Assembly: GCA_017936785.1 (NCBI GenBank)
Contig: JAGBEV010000013.1
Location: forward strand, 62,001 to 126,000
Length of the DNA stretch: 64,000 bases
Direction: 5' to 3'
Source: Lachnospiraceae bacterium
GTDB lineage: Bacteria; Bacillota; Clostridia; Lachnospirales; Lachnospiraceae
The position numbers were made by a program, and so were the translations under genes. The notes beneath the pieces are model-generated. The model searched no databases. It was given only the letters and a program-made list of their open reading frames with translations, and was not told where the DNA came from. Shown here in pieces: positions 9,091 through 16,554 of the stretch (the stretch's first letter is position 1; each line of letters opens with the position of its first letter).

Positions 9091-9975
9091 ATGCTATATA
9101 GGATTGGAACCAGAGGCTCTAAACTTGCTTTAAAACAGGCAGAGTTTGTACAGAAAACATTAACAGAATATTTTCCGGAACATGAATTCCGGCTGGCTGT
9201 TGTAAAAACAGCCGGGGACAAATTTAATAATGTTCCCATGAAAGAGGTTGGGACAAAAGGCATTTTTATAAAGGAAATAGAAGAAAGTCTGCTTGCCGGC
9301 ACTATTGATCTGGCGGTTCATTCCATGAAGGACATGCCAACGGAATTGCCGGAAGGGCTGGTGTTAGCAAAGACCTGGAAAAGAGAAGATCCCAGAGATG
9401 TTTTGGTCCTGAGGGAGAACAGCTCACTTGATGAGCTGCCCCTTCATGCAGTGATCGCTACCGGCAGTCTGCGGCGCAAATACCAGCTTTTAAGGCTTCG
9501 CCCTGATCTGGAGATCGTAGATATCCGCGGTAATGTGGAAACCCGTATCCGCAAAATGGAAGAGCAGAAATTGGATGGGATCGTTCTTGCGGCAGCAGGA
9601 CTAAAACGATTGCAGCTGGAAGAAAAGATCACACATTATTTTGATTATGATGAAATGATTCCCGCGCCCGGTCAGGGAGTACTTGCCATTGAGATGGCGG
9701 AAAAGCGAAAGGATATCAAAGCATTATTGGAACCCTTTAAAGATGAAGAAACCGTGAGAGCAGCTACCGGAGAAAGACACTTTTTATCTCTGATGGGCGG
9801 GGGATGTCATCTGCCTGTAGGAGCTATTGGAGAAATCAGGGGAGAAGATATTTGTTTAAAGGTCATGTACGGAGATGAAGCAGGAAAAAAACTGGTTTTT
9901 GCAGAGGCAATAGGAAAAGATCCCATTCACACTGCAGAAGAGGCTGCAGATAAGCTGCGCGCTCAGTGGCAGTAG
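9091..9975 (+). CDS. hemC: Hydroxymethylbilane synthase (porphobilinogen deaminase)
   Basis: The enzyme joins four porphobilinogen molecules into hydroxymethylbilane, the linear precursor of all tetrapyrroles. The protein starts YRIGTRGSKLALKQAE, the family N-terminus; LAVHSMKDMPTE is the conserved substrate-binding stretch, and GGGCHLPVG contains Cys239, which holds the dipyrromethane cofactor. I chose the ATG at 9091 (294 residues), preceded by AGAGGA. A longer frame back to 8932 would run through the riboswitch terminator and is not credible. It is the first gene of the riboswitch-controlled tetrapyrrole operon. Confidence 0.95.
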   Translation: MLYRIGTRGSKLALKQAEFVQKTLTEYFPEHEFRLAVVKTAGDKFNNVPMKEVGTKGIFIKEIEESLLAGTIDLAVHSMKDMPTELPEGLVLAKTWKREDPRDVLVLRENSSLDELPLHAVIATGSLRRKYQLLRLRPDLEIVDIRGNVETRIRKMEEQKLDGIVLAAAGLKRLQLEEKITHYFDYDEMIPAPGQGVLAIEMAEKRKDIKALLEPFKDEETVRAATGERHFLSLMGGGCHLPVGAIGEIRGEDICLKVMYGDEAGKKLVFAEAIGKDPIHTAEEAADKLRAQWQ

Positions 9976-10010
9976 AAATACAAACGTATACAATTTGACA
10001 GGAGGAGCAG

Positions 10011-10628
10011 ATGATAGAAAACATAAGGGATAAAGAGGCAGCATTAAAACCATATAAGGTACATGCAAAACCTCTGGATCTAACCATATGCGGGTTATTT
10101 GCAGCGCTTATTGCCGTTGGTGCTTTTATAAAAATAGAAATACCCGTAGAGCCTTATGCCATGCATTTTACCCTGCAATGGTTTTTTGTTCTGATGGCAG
10201 GACTGCTTCTTGGGAAAAGAAGAGCTGCCATGAGCGTTTGTATTTATCTGATCATCGGGCTTGTAGGTGTTCCTGTTTTTGCTTCCGGCGGCGGACCGGC
10301 TTATCTGATTCGTCCCACCTTTGGATTTTTATTGGGTTTTGCCTTAGCAGCTTTTATTATGGGACTGATGATGGAAAAAAAGGGAAAGATATCTTTTATG
10401 TGGATGATGCTCACATCCATTGCTGGCTTGATCGCTTATTATGGCGTTGGTATTCTTTATTTTTATTTTATCAGCAATTTTGTGATCCATATGCCCGTAG
10501 GATGGAAATTGGTTTTGATCAACTGTTGTCTTTTGACCATCTTTGAGGATTTTCTGCTTTGCATTCTGGCAGTGGTGGTCTGCAGCAGGTTAAGATTTAT
10601 TTTTCAAAAACTGACAGGCGATAACTAA
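10011..10628 (+). CDS. bioY: BioY-family S-component transporter
   Basis: This 205-residue protein has about six membrane helices and the BioY pattern: ICGLFAALIAVGAFIKIEIP near the N-terminus, QWFFVLMAGLLLGKRRA around residues 62-78, and GGPAYLIRPTFGFLLGF around 98-114. BioY is the substrate-binding membrane subunit of an energy-coupling-factor importer, usually for biotin. No EcfA or EcfT genes are nearby, so it would use a shared module. Its place inside a cobalamin-riboswitch tetrapyrrole operon, between hemC and sirC, is unexpected for a biotin carrier; a different substrate is possible. AGGAGG precedes the ATG. Confidence 0.85.
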   Translation: MIENIRDKEAALKPYKVHAKPLDLTICGLFAALIAVGAFIKIEIPVEPYAMHFTLQWFFVLMAGLLLGKRRAAMSVCIYLIIGLVGVPVFASGGGPAYLIRPTFGFLLGFALAAFIMGLMMEKKGKISFMWMMLTSIAGLIAYYGVGILYFYFISNFVIHMPVGWKLVLINCCLLTIFEDFLLCILAVVVCSRLRFIFQKLTGDN

Positions 10629-10642
10629 GGGAGAGAAAACCG

Positions 10643-11269
10643 ATGGCTTTATTTCCGTTTTTTAAAGAAATAGAAGGCGCAAAGGGATTGATCGTGGGCG
10701 GCGGAAAAGTAGCATTGCGAAAAGCAGAGAAAATGCTGCCTTATGGTCCCAGGCTGACCATCATTGCGCCGGAGATCTTACCTGAATTTTATAATATGGA
10801 CATAACAATCATAAAGAGATCCTTCCATAGCTCAGATATCACAAAGGACCTGGAATTTGTCATTGCAGCCAGCGATAATGGAGAGCAAAATAAACAGATC
10901 TATCTGCTCTGTCAGGAAAAAAATATTCCTGTAAATGTTGTGGATCAGCCAAAATATTGCACCTTTATGTTTCCGGCTCTTATTAAAAGAGGAAATTTAT
11001 CCGTGGGTATATCGACTTCCGGAGCAAGCCCCTCTGCTGCCATCTGGTTAAAGGAAGAAATGGAGCAGATACTTCCTGATGAAATGGAAGAGATTTTGGA
11101 ATGGCTGCAAAAACAGCGGGTTATTGTGAAAGATCAGATTCATGAGGAAGCGGCACGCAGCCATTGTCTCAAGGAGCTTTTTTTACAATGTCTGGAAGAA
11201 AAGGGTCCTTTGAATGACGGAATGCGGGATCAAATATTAAATATGGAGAGAAAAGACCATGAAAAATAA
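10643..11269 (+). CDS. sirC: Precorrin-2 dehydrogenase / sirohydrochlorin-forming protein
   Basis: This 208-residue protein has an N-terminal NAD-binding fold with GLIVGGGKVALRKAEKM (about residues 15-31) and NVVDQPKYCTFMFPAL around 98-113, both typical of the Met8p/SirC family. It oxidises precorrin-2 to sirohydrochlorin, the branch towards siroheme or anaerobic cobalamin synthesis. The ferrochelatase part of larger CysG or Met8p enzymes is not obvious. Its last codons overlap the start of the cobA-hemD gene by eleven bases, so translation is probably coupled. Confidence 0.88.
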   Translation: MALFPFFKEIEGAKGLIVGGGKVALRKAEKMLPYGPRLTIIAPEILPEFYNMDITIIKRSFHSSDITKDLEFVIAASDNGEQNKQIYLLCQEKNIPVNVVDQPKYCTFMFPALIKRGNLSVGISTSGASPSAAIWLKEEMEQILPDEMEEILEWLQKQRVIVKDQIHEEAARSHCLKELFLQCLEEKGPLNDGMRDQILNMERKDHEK

Positions 11270-12743
11270 GGCTGTGGGAACAGGATATGTCAGCCTGGTA
11301 GGCGCAGGCTGCGGAAGCAGGGAATGGATCACGCTGGAAGGACTTACATTATTAAGAGCCTGCGATGCGGTAGTATATGATGATCTTATTGATGCGGATT
11401 TATTAAAGGAAGTTCCTTCTTATGCTGAAAAAATATATGTTGGAAAAAGAAATCATAAGCCCTCTGAGAAACAGGAAACGATCCAAAACATATTGGTAGA
11501 TCTTGCCAGGCAAAATAAGCATGTTGTCAGATTAAAGGGCGGAGACCCTTTTGTTTTTGGCAGAGGCGGCGAGGAAATACAGTTTTTAAACGAAAATCAG
11601 ATCTCCTGGAATGTGGTTCCCGGTATCAGCTCCGCACTGGCAATTCCTGCCGAAGCAGGAATTCCCGTAACCCACCGGGGCGTAAGCAGAAGTATACACA
11701 TTATGACAGCGCATACCAGGGAAGATACGCTGCCCAGGGATATAGAGCAGTTTGCGGGTCTGGAAGGAACTCTTATTTTTCTCATGGGACTGGAAAGCCT
11801 GGAAACAATAGTAAGTATTTTAAAAGAAAAGGGTCGTGATAAAAATACGCCGGCTGCAGTTTTGTCCGGCGGAAATGCCGCACATCCATATAAGGTCATG
11901 GGCAATTTGGAAAATATTGTGGAAAAGGCAAAAAATGCACATGCTGCCACACCGGCAATTATCATTATAGGAGATGTGGTGGCGCTGGATCTTCATAAGG
12001 GTGCAGAGCTTCCCCTTTCTGAGGTAAAGATCGGACTGACAGGAACCGATGATTTTCAGCAGAAGCTTTATGGAAGATTATTGCCTCTTGGTGCAAAGCC
12101 TGTTTCCATGATGGAAGGAAAATGTGAAGAGACAGCCCTTGCCATTCCCTGGGAGCAGATCGCAGACGGCGGGAAAAAGTGGATCATATTTACAAGTGTG
12201 CAGGGAATCCGATTTTTCTTTAGGCAATGCAGAAGGGAAAAAGTAGATAACAGGGGCTTTGGTTTTTGTAAATTTGCAGTAATTGGCGCTGCCACCAGAA
12301 AGGAACTGGAGGAATATGGATTTATTGCAGATCTTTGTCCTAAGGAATATACATCTTCAGCTCTGGCAGAAGAATTGCTTTTGCAGATGGAGAAAGGGGA
12401 CAGGGCTTATTTATTTTGTTCCGGGCAGGGGACAGATCTACTGGAAAAAAGACTGACAGAGAAACAGTTGGAATGCCGGCGGTTCGATATTTATGATACA
12501 CATTTTTCCTGCAGAAAGGAACAAACGGAAAAGCCGGAATACATTTTGTTCGGAAGTGCAGGCGGTGTAAGAGCTTTATATGAATCGGGATATGAGATAG
12601 AGGAAGATGCAAAGGGAATCTGTATAGGACAGATATGTGCAGAGGCTTTTCAAAAATATTTTAAAAAGAAACCAATTGTTTCAGGAGAAGCAACTGTAGA
12701 GGCAATGGTGGAAACTTTGTTAAATGAAGTTGTGAAAATATAA
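11259..12743 (+). CDS. cobA-hemD: Fused uroporphyrinogen-III C-methyltransferase / uroporphyrinogen-III synthase
   Basis: This 494-residue protein is two enzymes joined. Residues about 5-245 are a SUMT methyltransferase: YVSLVGAGCGSREWITLEG, VVRLKGGDPFVFGRGGEE and GISSALAIPAEAGIPVTHRG are all family motifs, and the domain makes precorrin-2 from uroporphyrinogen III using SAM. Residues about 250-494 resemble HemD, which cyclises hydroxymethylbilane to uroporphyrinogen III; this half is divergent, but KWIIFTSVQGIRFFF and FAVIGAATRKELEEYGF fit the family. The fusion is common in Clostridia and, with hemC and sirC, gives a route from porphobilinogen to sirohydrochlorin. Confidence 0.93.
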   Translation: MKNKAVGTGYVSLVGAGCGSREWITLEGLTLLRACDAVVYDDLIDADLLKEVPSYAEKIYVGKRNHKPSEKQETIQNILVDLARQNKHVVRLKGGDPFVFGRGGEEIQFLNENQISWNVVPGISSALAIPAEAGIPVTHRGVSRSIHIMTAHTREDTLPRDIEQFAGLEGTLIFLMGLESLETIVSILKEKGRDKNTPAAVLSGGNAAHPYKVMGNLENIVEKAKNAHAATPAIIIIGDVVALDLHKGAELPLSEVKIGLTGTDDFQQKLYGRLLPLGAKPVSMMEGKCEETALAIPWEQIADGGKKWIIFTSVQGIRFFFRQCRREKVDNRGFGFCKFAVIGAATRKELEEYGFIADLCPKEYTSSALAEELLLQMEKGDRAYLFCSGQGTDLLEKRLTEKQLECRRFDIYDTHFSCRKEQTEKPEYILFGSAGGVRALYESGYEIEEDAKGICIGQICAEAFQKYFKKKPIVSGEATVEAMVETLLNEVVKI

Positions 12744-12775
12744 TCATAAGATTTATAAAAAGAGGATGATAACAA

Positions 12776-13468
12776 ATGGCAGGATTATTATATGGAGTGG
12801 GAGTAGGTCCGGGAGATCCGGAGCTTATGACATTAAAGGCAGTGAGGCTGATCAAGGAAAACGATATTATGGTTCTGCCGGGAGCTGAGCCTAAGGAAAC
12901 TGTTGCATATGAGATTGCCCTTGCAGCAGTTCCGGAGCTTAAGGACAAGCAGTTGATTTCTGTTTATATGCCTATGACGCATGATAAGGAAGAACAGAGA
13001 AGGTGCCATGAAAAAGGTGCAAAGATCGTGGAAGCATATTTAAAAGAAGGGAAAAATGTTGTATACCTCACTCTGGGAGATCCTACAGTCTATTCCACAT
13101 TTACTTATATTCAGCAGATCGTGGAAAAGGACGGATTCAAAACACAGCTTGTAAGCGGTGTTCCATCCTTTTGTGCAGCGGCGGCAAGGGTCAATATGCC
13201 CCTTTCTATCTGGAATGAACAGATTCATGTGTTACCGGCTGTGCATAACCTTACGGAAGCCTTACCGTCTGCGGGAACCTGTGTGCTGATGAAATCAGGA
13301 AGTAAAATGAAACAGGTAAAAGAGATCATAAAGAAAAGCGGACGGGATGCTGTCATGGTGGAAAACTGCGGGACGGAAAAGGAGCAGGTATATTTTCATG
13401 TAGATGATATTCCTGATACGGCGGGATATTATTCCCTGATCATAGCCAAAGAGGAAAATTATGATTGA
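12776..13468 (+). CDS. cbiL: Precorrin-2 / cobalt-factor II C20-methyltransferase
   Basis: This 230-residue SAM-dependent tetrapyrrole methylase adds the C20 methyl group on the corrin path. It begins LYGVGVGPGDPELMTLKAVRLI and contains YLTLGDPTVYSTF (about residues 99-111) and VSGVPSFCAAAARVNMPL, typical of CbiL/CobI. It is the only corrin-specific enzyme here; cobalt chelatase and the remaining cbi genes must lie elsewhere if the pathway is complete. A GAGGATGATAAC stretch serves as binding site. Its stop overlaps the next gene's start by eight bases. Confidence 0.92.
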   Translation: MAGLLYGVGVGPGDPELMTLKAVRLIKENDIMVLPGAEPKETVAYEIALAAVPELKDKQLISVYMPMTHDKEEQRRCHEKGAKIVEAYLKEGKNVVYLTLGDPTVYSTFTYIQQIVEKDGFKTQLVSGVPSFCAAAARVNMPLSIWNEQIHVLPAVHNLTEALPSAGTCVLMKSGSKMKQVKEIIKKSGRDAVMVENCGTEKEQVYFHVDDIPDTAGYYSLIIAKEENYD

Positions 13469-14297
13469 AACAAAGAATCTGACAAAAAAATTTGATCAGT
13501 TCACGGCTGTGGATTCTGTCAATATGACAATTGAAAAAGGAGAATTTTTTGGTCTTCTGGGACCCAATGGGGCAGGAAAGACAACAACCATCGGCATGTT
13601 GTCCACTCTTCTTTTGCCAACCGGAGGTGAAATTTATATTGGCGGAGAACTCCTTACCAGAAACAGAACTGATCTGAAAAGAAAAATCAGTGTGATCACA
13701 CAGGAATATTCCATGCGGCAGGATATGAATATGGATGAGATCATGGAATATCAGGGACGGCTGTATTATATGCCCAAAAAAGAAATCCGGAGAAAGAGTG
13801 AAGAACTGCTGGAGTTTTGTGATCTGATCCATGACCGGAAAAAGACTGTCCGAAAATTATCCGGAGGAATGAAAAGAAAGCTGATGGTGTGCCGCGCTCT
13901 TTTAACAGAGCCGGAGATCATGCTGTTGGATGAGCCTACAGCAGGAATGGATGCTTTGTCCCGGAGACAGATGTGGAATTTGCTGAGAAAGCTCAATGAA
14001 CAGAATTTAACCATTCTGCTGACAACACATTATATGGAAGAAGCCGAAACCTTGTGCGGCAGAGTGGCAATGATGAATCACGGAAAAATAGAAGAGATCA
14101 ATTCTCCTGCAGGATTTATTCAGGGATTGGGAAACTTTGCCGTTGATGAAGCTGTTGCCGGAGAAAGGGTTACCCATTATTTTCATACAAAAAAAGAAGC
14201 TCTGGAATTTGCAGACCGGACAGAAAATAATTTTAAGCTGCGTGATACCACTTTAGAGGATGTATTCGTGGAACGGGCAGGGAAACGATTGGATTAG
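13461..14297 (+). CDS. ABC transporter ATP-binding protein, DrrA/NodI-like
   Basis: This 278-residue nucleotide-binding subunit has Walker A GPNGAGKTT (about residues 35-43), the signature KLSGGMKRK (about 133-141), Walker B IMLLDEPTAGMD (about 153-164) and a switch histidine in LTTHYMEEAE. The family drives two-gene exporters for drugs, lipids or haem-like molecules. It overlaps cbiL at its start and abuts its permease partner, so it is read from the tetrapyrrole operon at least in part. Export of a tetrapyrrole, or supply of a metal or cofactor, is possible from the context but unproven. Confidence 0.93.
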   Translation: MIETKNLTKKFDQFTAVDSVNMTIEKGEFFGLLGPNGAGKTTTIGMLSTLLLPTGGEIYIGGELLTRNRTDLKRKISVITQEYSMRQDMNMDEIMEYQGRLYYMPKKEIRRKSEELLEFCDLIHDRKKTVRKLSGGMKRKLMVCRALLTEPEIMLLDEPTAGMDALSRRQMWNLLRKLNEQNLTILLTTHYMEEAETLCGRVAMMNHGKIEEINSPAGFIQGLGNFAVDEAVAGERVTHYFHTKKEALEFADRTENNFKLRDTTLEDVFVERAGKRLD

Positions 14298-15041
14298 GTG
14301 GATGAAATGGGAATTATTACGATTTTATGGGAAAAATGGGTAGAATTCCGCAGGGACTTTTATAAGATTACGCTGGCGGCAATGATCGCACCGTTAATGT
14401 ATCTTCTGGTATTTGGTCTGGGGATTCAGACCGTATCACACGGAAAGCCTTATCTCCATTATTTAATACCGGGTGTGGTGGCGCTTACCACGATGAATGG
14501 AAGCTTTAATGCCATTGCCCAGAATCTCAATGTTCAAAGATTGTATGAAAAAGCCTTCGACCAGGTGATGATCTCGCCGACGCCCTTGTGGCAGTTTTTA
14601 TTGGGACAGATCATTGCCGGTTCTCTGAGAGGAATTTATGCAGGATGTATCATTCTGGTATTGGTATCGCCTATACACACGGGACTTATTTTTAACGGAT
14701 ATTCTTTTCTGATCCTGTTTTTAAATGGCGCCGTTTTCTCTGCTCTGGGTGTGGTTGTGTCCTTTCTGGCTAAAAATCATACAGATGTACCGAGATTTTC
14801 CAATTATTTTATCATGCCCATGGCTTTTTTGTGCAATACCTTTTTTTCTACGGAAAATATGCCTCATGGAATCAGGGAGCTTATAAGCATTTTGCCTTTG
14901 TCAGAGACAAGCGGCATGGTCCGCCATATTGCTTATGGGGAGGCATGGAATCCCATGGGAATTGTGGTGTTGCTGGCTTATTTGCTGGTTTTGACGGCAA
15001 TGGGGCTGTGGTTTGTCTATAAAAAGCAGAATCTTTCATAA
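14298..15041 (+). CDS. ABC-2 type transporter permease, DrrB/NodJ-like
   Basis: The 247-residue partner of the preceding ATPase has six membrane helices and the ABC-2 signature region ending in FIMPMAFLCNTFFSTENMP, close to the NodJ/DrrB pattern. A GTG at 14298 directly follows the ATPase stop; an ATG at 14307 is an alternative start, and GGATTAGGTGG lies ahead of both. The pair forms a complete half-transporter set that probably assembles as two permeases plus two ATPases in the membrane. Its substrate is not evident. Confidence 0.9.
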   Translation: MDEMGIITILWEKWVEFRRDFYKITLAAMIAPLMYLLVFGLGIQTVSHGKPYLHYLIPGVVALTTMNGSFNAIAQNLNVQRLYEKAFDQVMISPTPLWQFLLGQIIAGSLRGIYAGCIILVLVSPIHTGLIFNGYSFLILFLNGAVFSALGVVVSFLAKNHTDVPRFSNYFIMPMAFLCNTFFSTENMPHGIRELISILPLSETSGMVRHIAYGEAWNPMGIVVLLAYLLVLTAMGLWFVYKKQNLS

Positions 15042-15055
15042 GGATTTTAACAGGG

Positions 15056-15640
15056 ATGTATGAAAAGATGGATAACACATGGAAAAGAAACTTAATAGGC
15101 ATAAGAAAAATAATAAAGAAGGCTATATTTAAAAATTGTAAAAAAGGTTTTGCAGGATGGACTTTATTATTGATCCTGTTTTTACTTTTTCCCATGCCGG
15201 GCGTTTTTGCAATGGAAGACGGGGAATATTGTGTAACTGTGGATATGACCGGGGGCAGCGGCAAAGCGTCCATTACATCTCCCACACTTATGACTGTTGA
15301 GGACGGAACGCCCATGGCACGGATACAATGGAGCAGCGCCAATTATGATTATATGATCGTGGATGGAGTTTACTATGAAAATCAAAGTGAGGAAGGCATG
15401 AACTCTGTATTTGAAATTCCTATTCTGTGCTGGGATGAAGAAATGGAGGTCATCGCAGATACTACTGCTATGGGACATCCTGTGGAAATCAGGTATCAAT
15501 TGATATTCTATCTGGATTCGGTAGGAAATAAAAGCGAAATGCCCCAGGAGGCGGCAAAGAGGGTTCTGTGTGCGGCTTTTGTGATCATCATAGTGGGAGG
15601 GATTTTAAATTATTTTGTGAAAAAGAAAATTTACAGTTAA
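15056..15640 (+). CDS. Membrane-anchored NEAT-like ligand-binding protein
   Basis: This 194-residue protein has a hydrophobic N-terminal segment at about residues 36-52 (WTLLLILFLLFPMPGVFA), an outside domain of about 100 residues, and a C-terminal helix VLCAAFVIIIVGGILNYFV followed by KKK, so it is tethered to the outer face of the membrane. The domain contains MARIQWSSANYDYMIVDG and later IADTTAMGHPVEIRYQL; this pattern resembles NEAT haem-binding domains and similar proteins I recall beside iron transporters in Clostridia. Placed after tetrapyrrole and ABC genes and before ferritin, it may bind haem, a corrinoid or iron. Family assignment is by pattern only. Confidence 0.6.
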   Translation: MYEKMDNTWKRNLIGIRKIIKKAIFKNCKKGFAGWTLLLILFLLFPMPGVFAMEDGEYCVTVDMTGGSGKASITSPTLMTVEDGTPMARIQWSSANYDYMIVDGVYYENQSEEGMNSVFEIPILCWDEEMEVIADTTAMGHPVEIRYQLIFYLDSVGNKSEMPQEAAKRVLCAAFVIIIVGGILNYFVKKKIYS

Positions 15641-15651
15641 TAAATTTTTTA

Positions 15652-15680
15652 TTTACATGTGAAAAAGATAAAGATATAAT
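15652..15680 (+). promoter_or_regulatory. Sigma-A promoter of the ferritin gene
   Basis: TTTACA at 15652-15657 and TATAAT at 15675-15680 are separated by exactly 17 bases and lie about 28 bases ahead of the ferritin ATG. Confidence 0.8.
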
Positions 15681-15707
15681 AAGTCACAAAAAACAGGAGG
15701 TTTTAAA

Positions 15708-16220
15708 ATGTTAGATAAAAAAGTTGTAGAATTATTAAACCAGCAGGTGAACAAAGAATTTTATTCTGCATATTTATACTTGGATTTTTCCAATTTTTAT
15801 TATGACCAGGGGCTGGACGGCTTTGGAAACTGGTATAAGATTCAGGCTCAGGAAGAGCGTGATCATGCAATGCTTTTCGTCCAATATCTGCAGAATAATG
15901 GAGAAAAGGTGGAATTAGAAGCTATTGACAAACCGGGTATTGTCCTGGAAAGCGCAAAAGCGGTACTTGGAGAAGGACTGAAGCATGAGCAGTATGTGAC
16001 AAGCCTGATCCATAATATTTATGATGCAGCTTATTCCATAAAGGATTTCCGTACCATGCAGTTCCTTGACTGGTTTGTAAAAGAGCAGGGCGAAGAGGAA
16101 ACCAATGCAGAGAATCTTGTAAAGAAATTTGAATTGTTCGGTGATGATCCAAAGAGCCTGTATATGCTTGACAGCGAGCTTGGAGCAAGAGTATATTCCG
16201 CACCGTCCCTGACATTATAA
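15708..16220 (+). CDS. ftnA: Ferritin, iron-storage protein
   Basis: This 170-residue bacterial ferritin subunit forms a cage that oxidises Fe(II) and stores it as mineral. Ferroxidase residues are visible in NKEFYSAYLYLDF (Glu17), EERDHAM (Glu and His near residues 49-53) and KEQGEEETNAE (near 125-135). Length and four-helix pattern are normal for FtnA. It has its own promoter and a strong GGAGG site, and is followed after two bases by a BFD-like protein, which in other bacteria helps release iron from storage. Confidence 0.95.
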   Translation: MLDKKVVELLNQQVNKEFYSAYLYLDFSNFYYDQGLDGFGNWYKIQAQEERDHAMLFVQYLQNNGEKVELEAIDKPGIVLESAKAVLGEGLKHEQYVTSLIHNIYDAAYSIKDFRTMQFLDWFVKEQGEEETNAENLVKKFELFGDDPKSLYMLDSELGARVYSAPSLTL

Positions 16221-16222
16221 TC

Positions 16223-16408
16223 ATGAACAGGGATAAAGTGATCTGTCCGTGTTACCATGTTACAAAAGGTGATGTGGCGGATGCAGTAAAAAATGGGGCT
16301 TCTTCTTTTAAAGAGGTAAAAAAAGGTACCAAAGCCTGTAAAGGATGCGGAAAGTGCAAGAAAAAGGTAAAAAAACTGACAAAAAAATTGCTGGAAAAAG
16401 AAACATAA
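16223..16408 (+). CDS. BFD-like [2Fe-2S]-binding protein
   Basis: This 61-residue protein has the BFD cysteine pattern: CPC at Cys8 and Cys10, then CKGC at Cys39 and Cys42, which ligate a [2Fe-2S] cluster, followed by a lysine-rich helix. Bacterioferritin-associated ferredoxins pass electrons to ferritin cages to mobilise iron. The gene lies directly after ferritin and is closed by a terminator, so the two act together. A third nearby cysteine (Cys45) is unusual but does not break the motif. Confidence 0.85.
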   Translation: MNRDKVICPCYHVTKGDVADAVKNGASSFKEVKKGTKACKGCGKCKKKVKKLTKKLLEKET

Positions 16409-16414
16409 AGATAT

Positions 16415-16446
16415 GGCGCTCTGCTTTATGGCAGGGCGCTTTTCTG
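16415..16446 (+). terminator. Rho-independent terminator of the ferritin operon
   Basis: GCGCTCTGC at 16416-16424 pairs with GCAGGGCGC at 16431-16439 around a short loop, followed by TTTTCT. Confidence 0.85.
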
Positions 16447-16554
16447 TACTTTATGGTGTGAAGTTTTTAATGGGATGGCAGGCACATCATAGTAGAAACA
16501 GTTAATCTTTGATATAATTGGGGAAAGAGAGTTTAAGAAAGGAATAAAGAGAGC

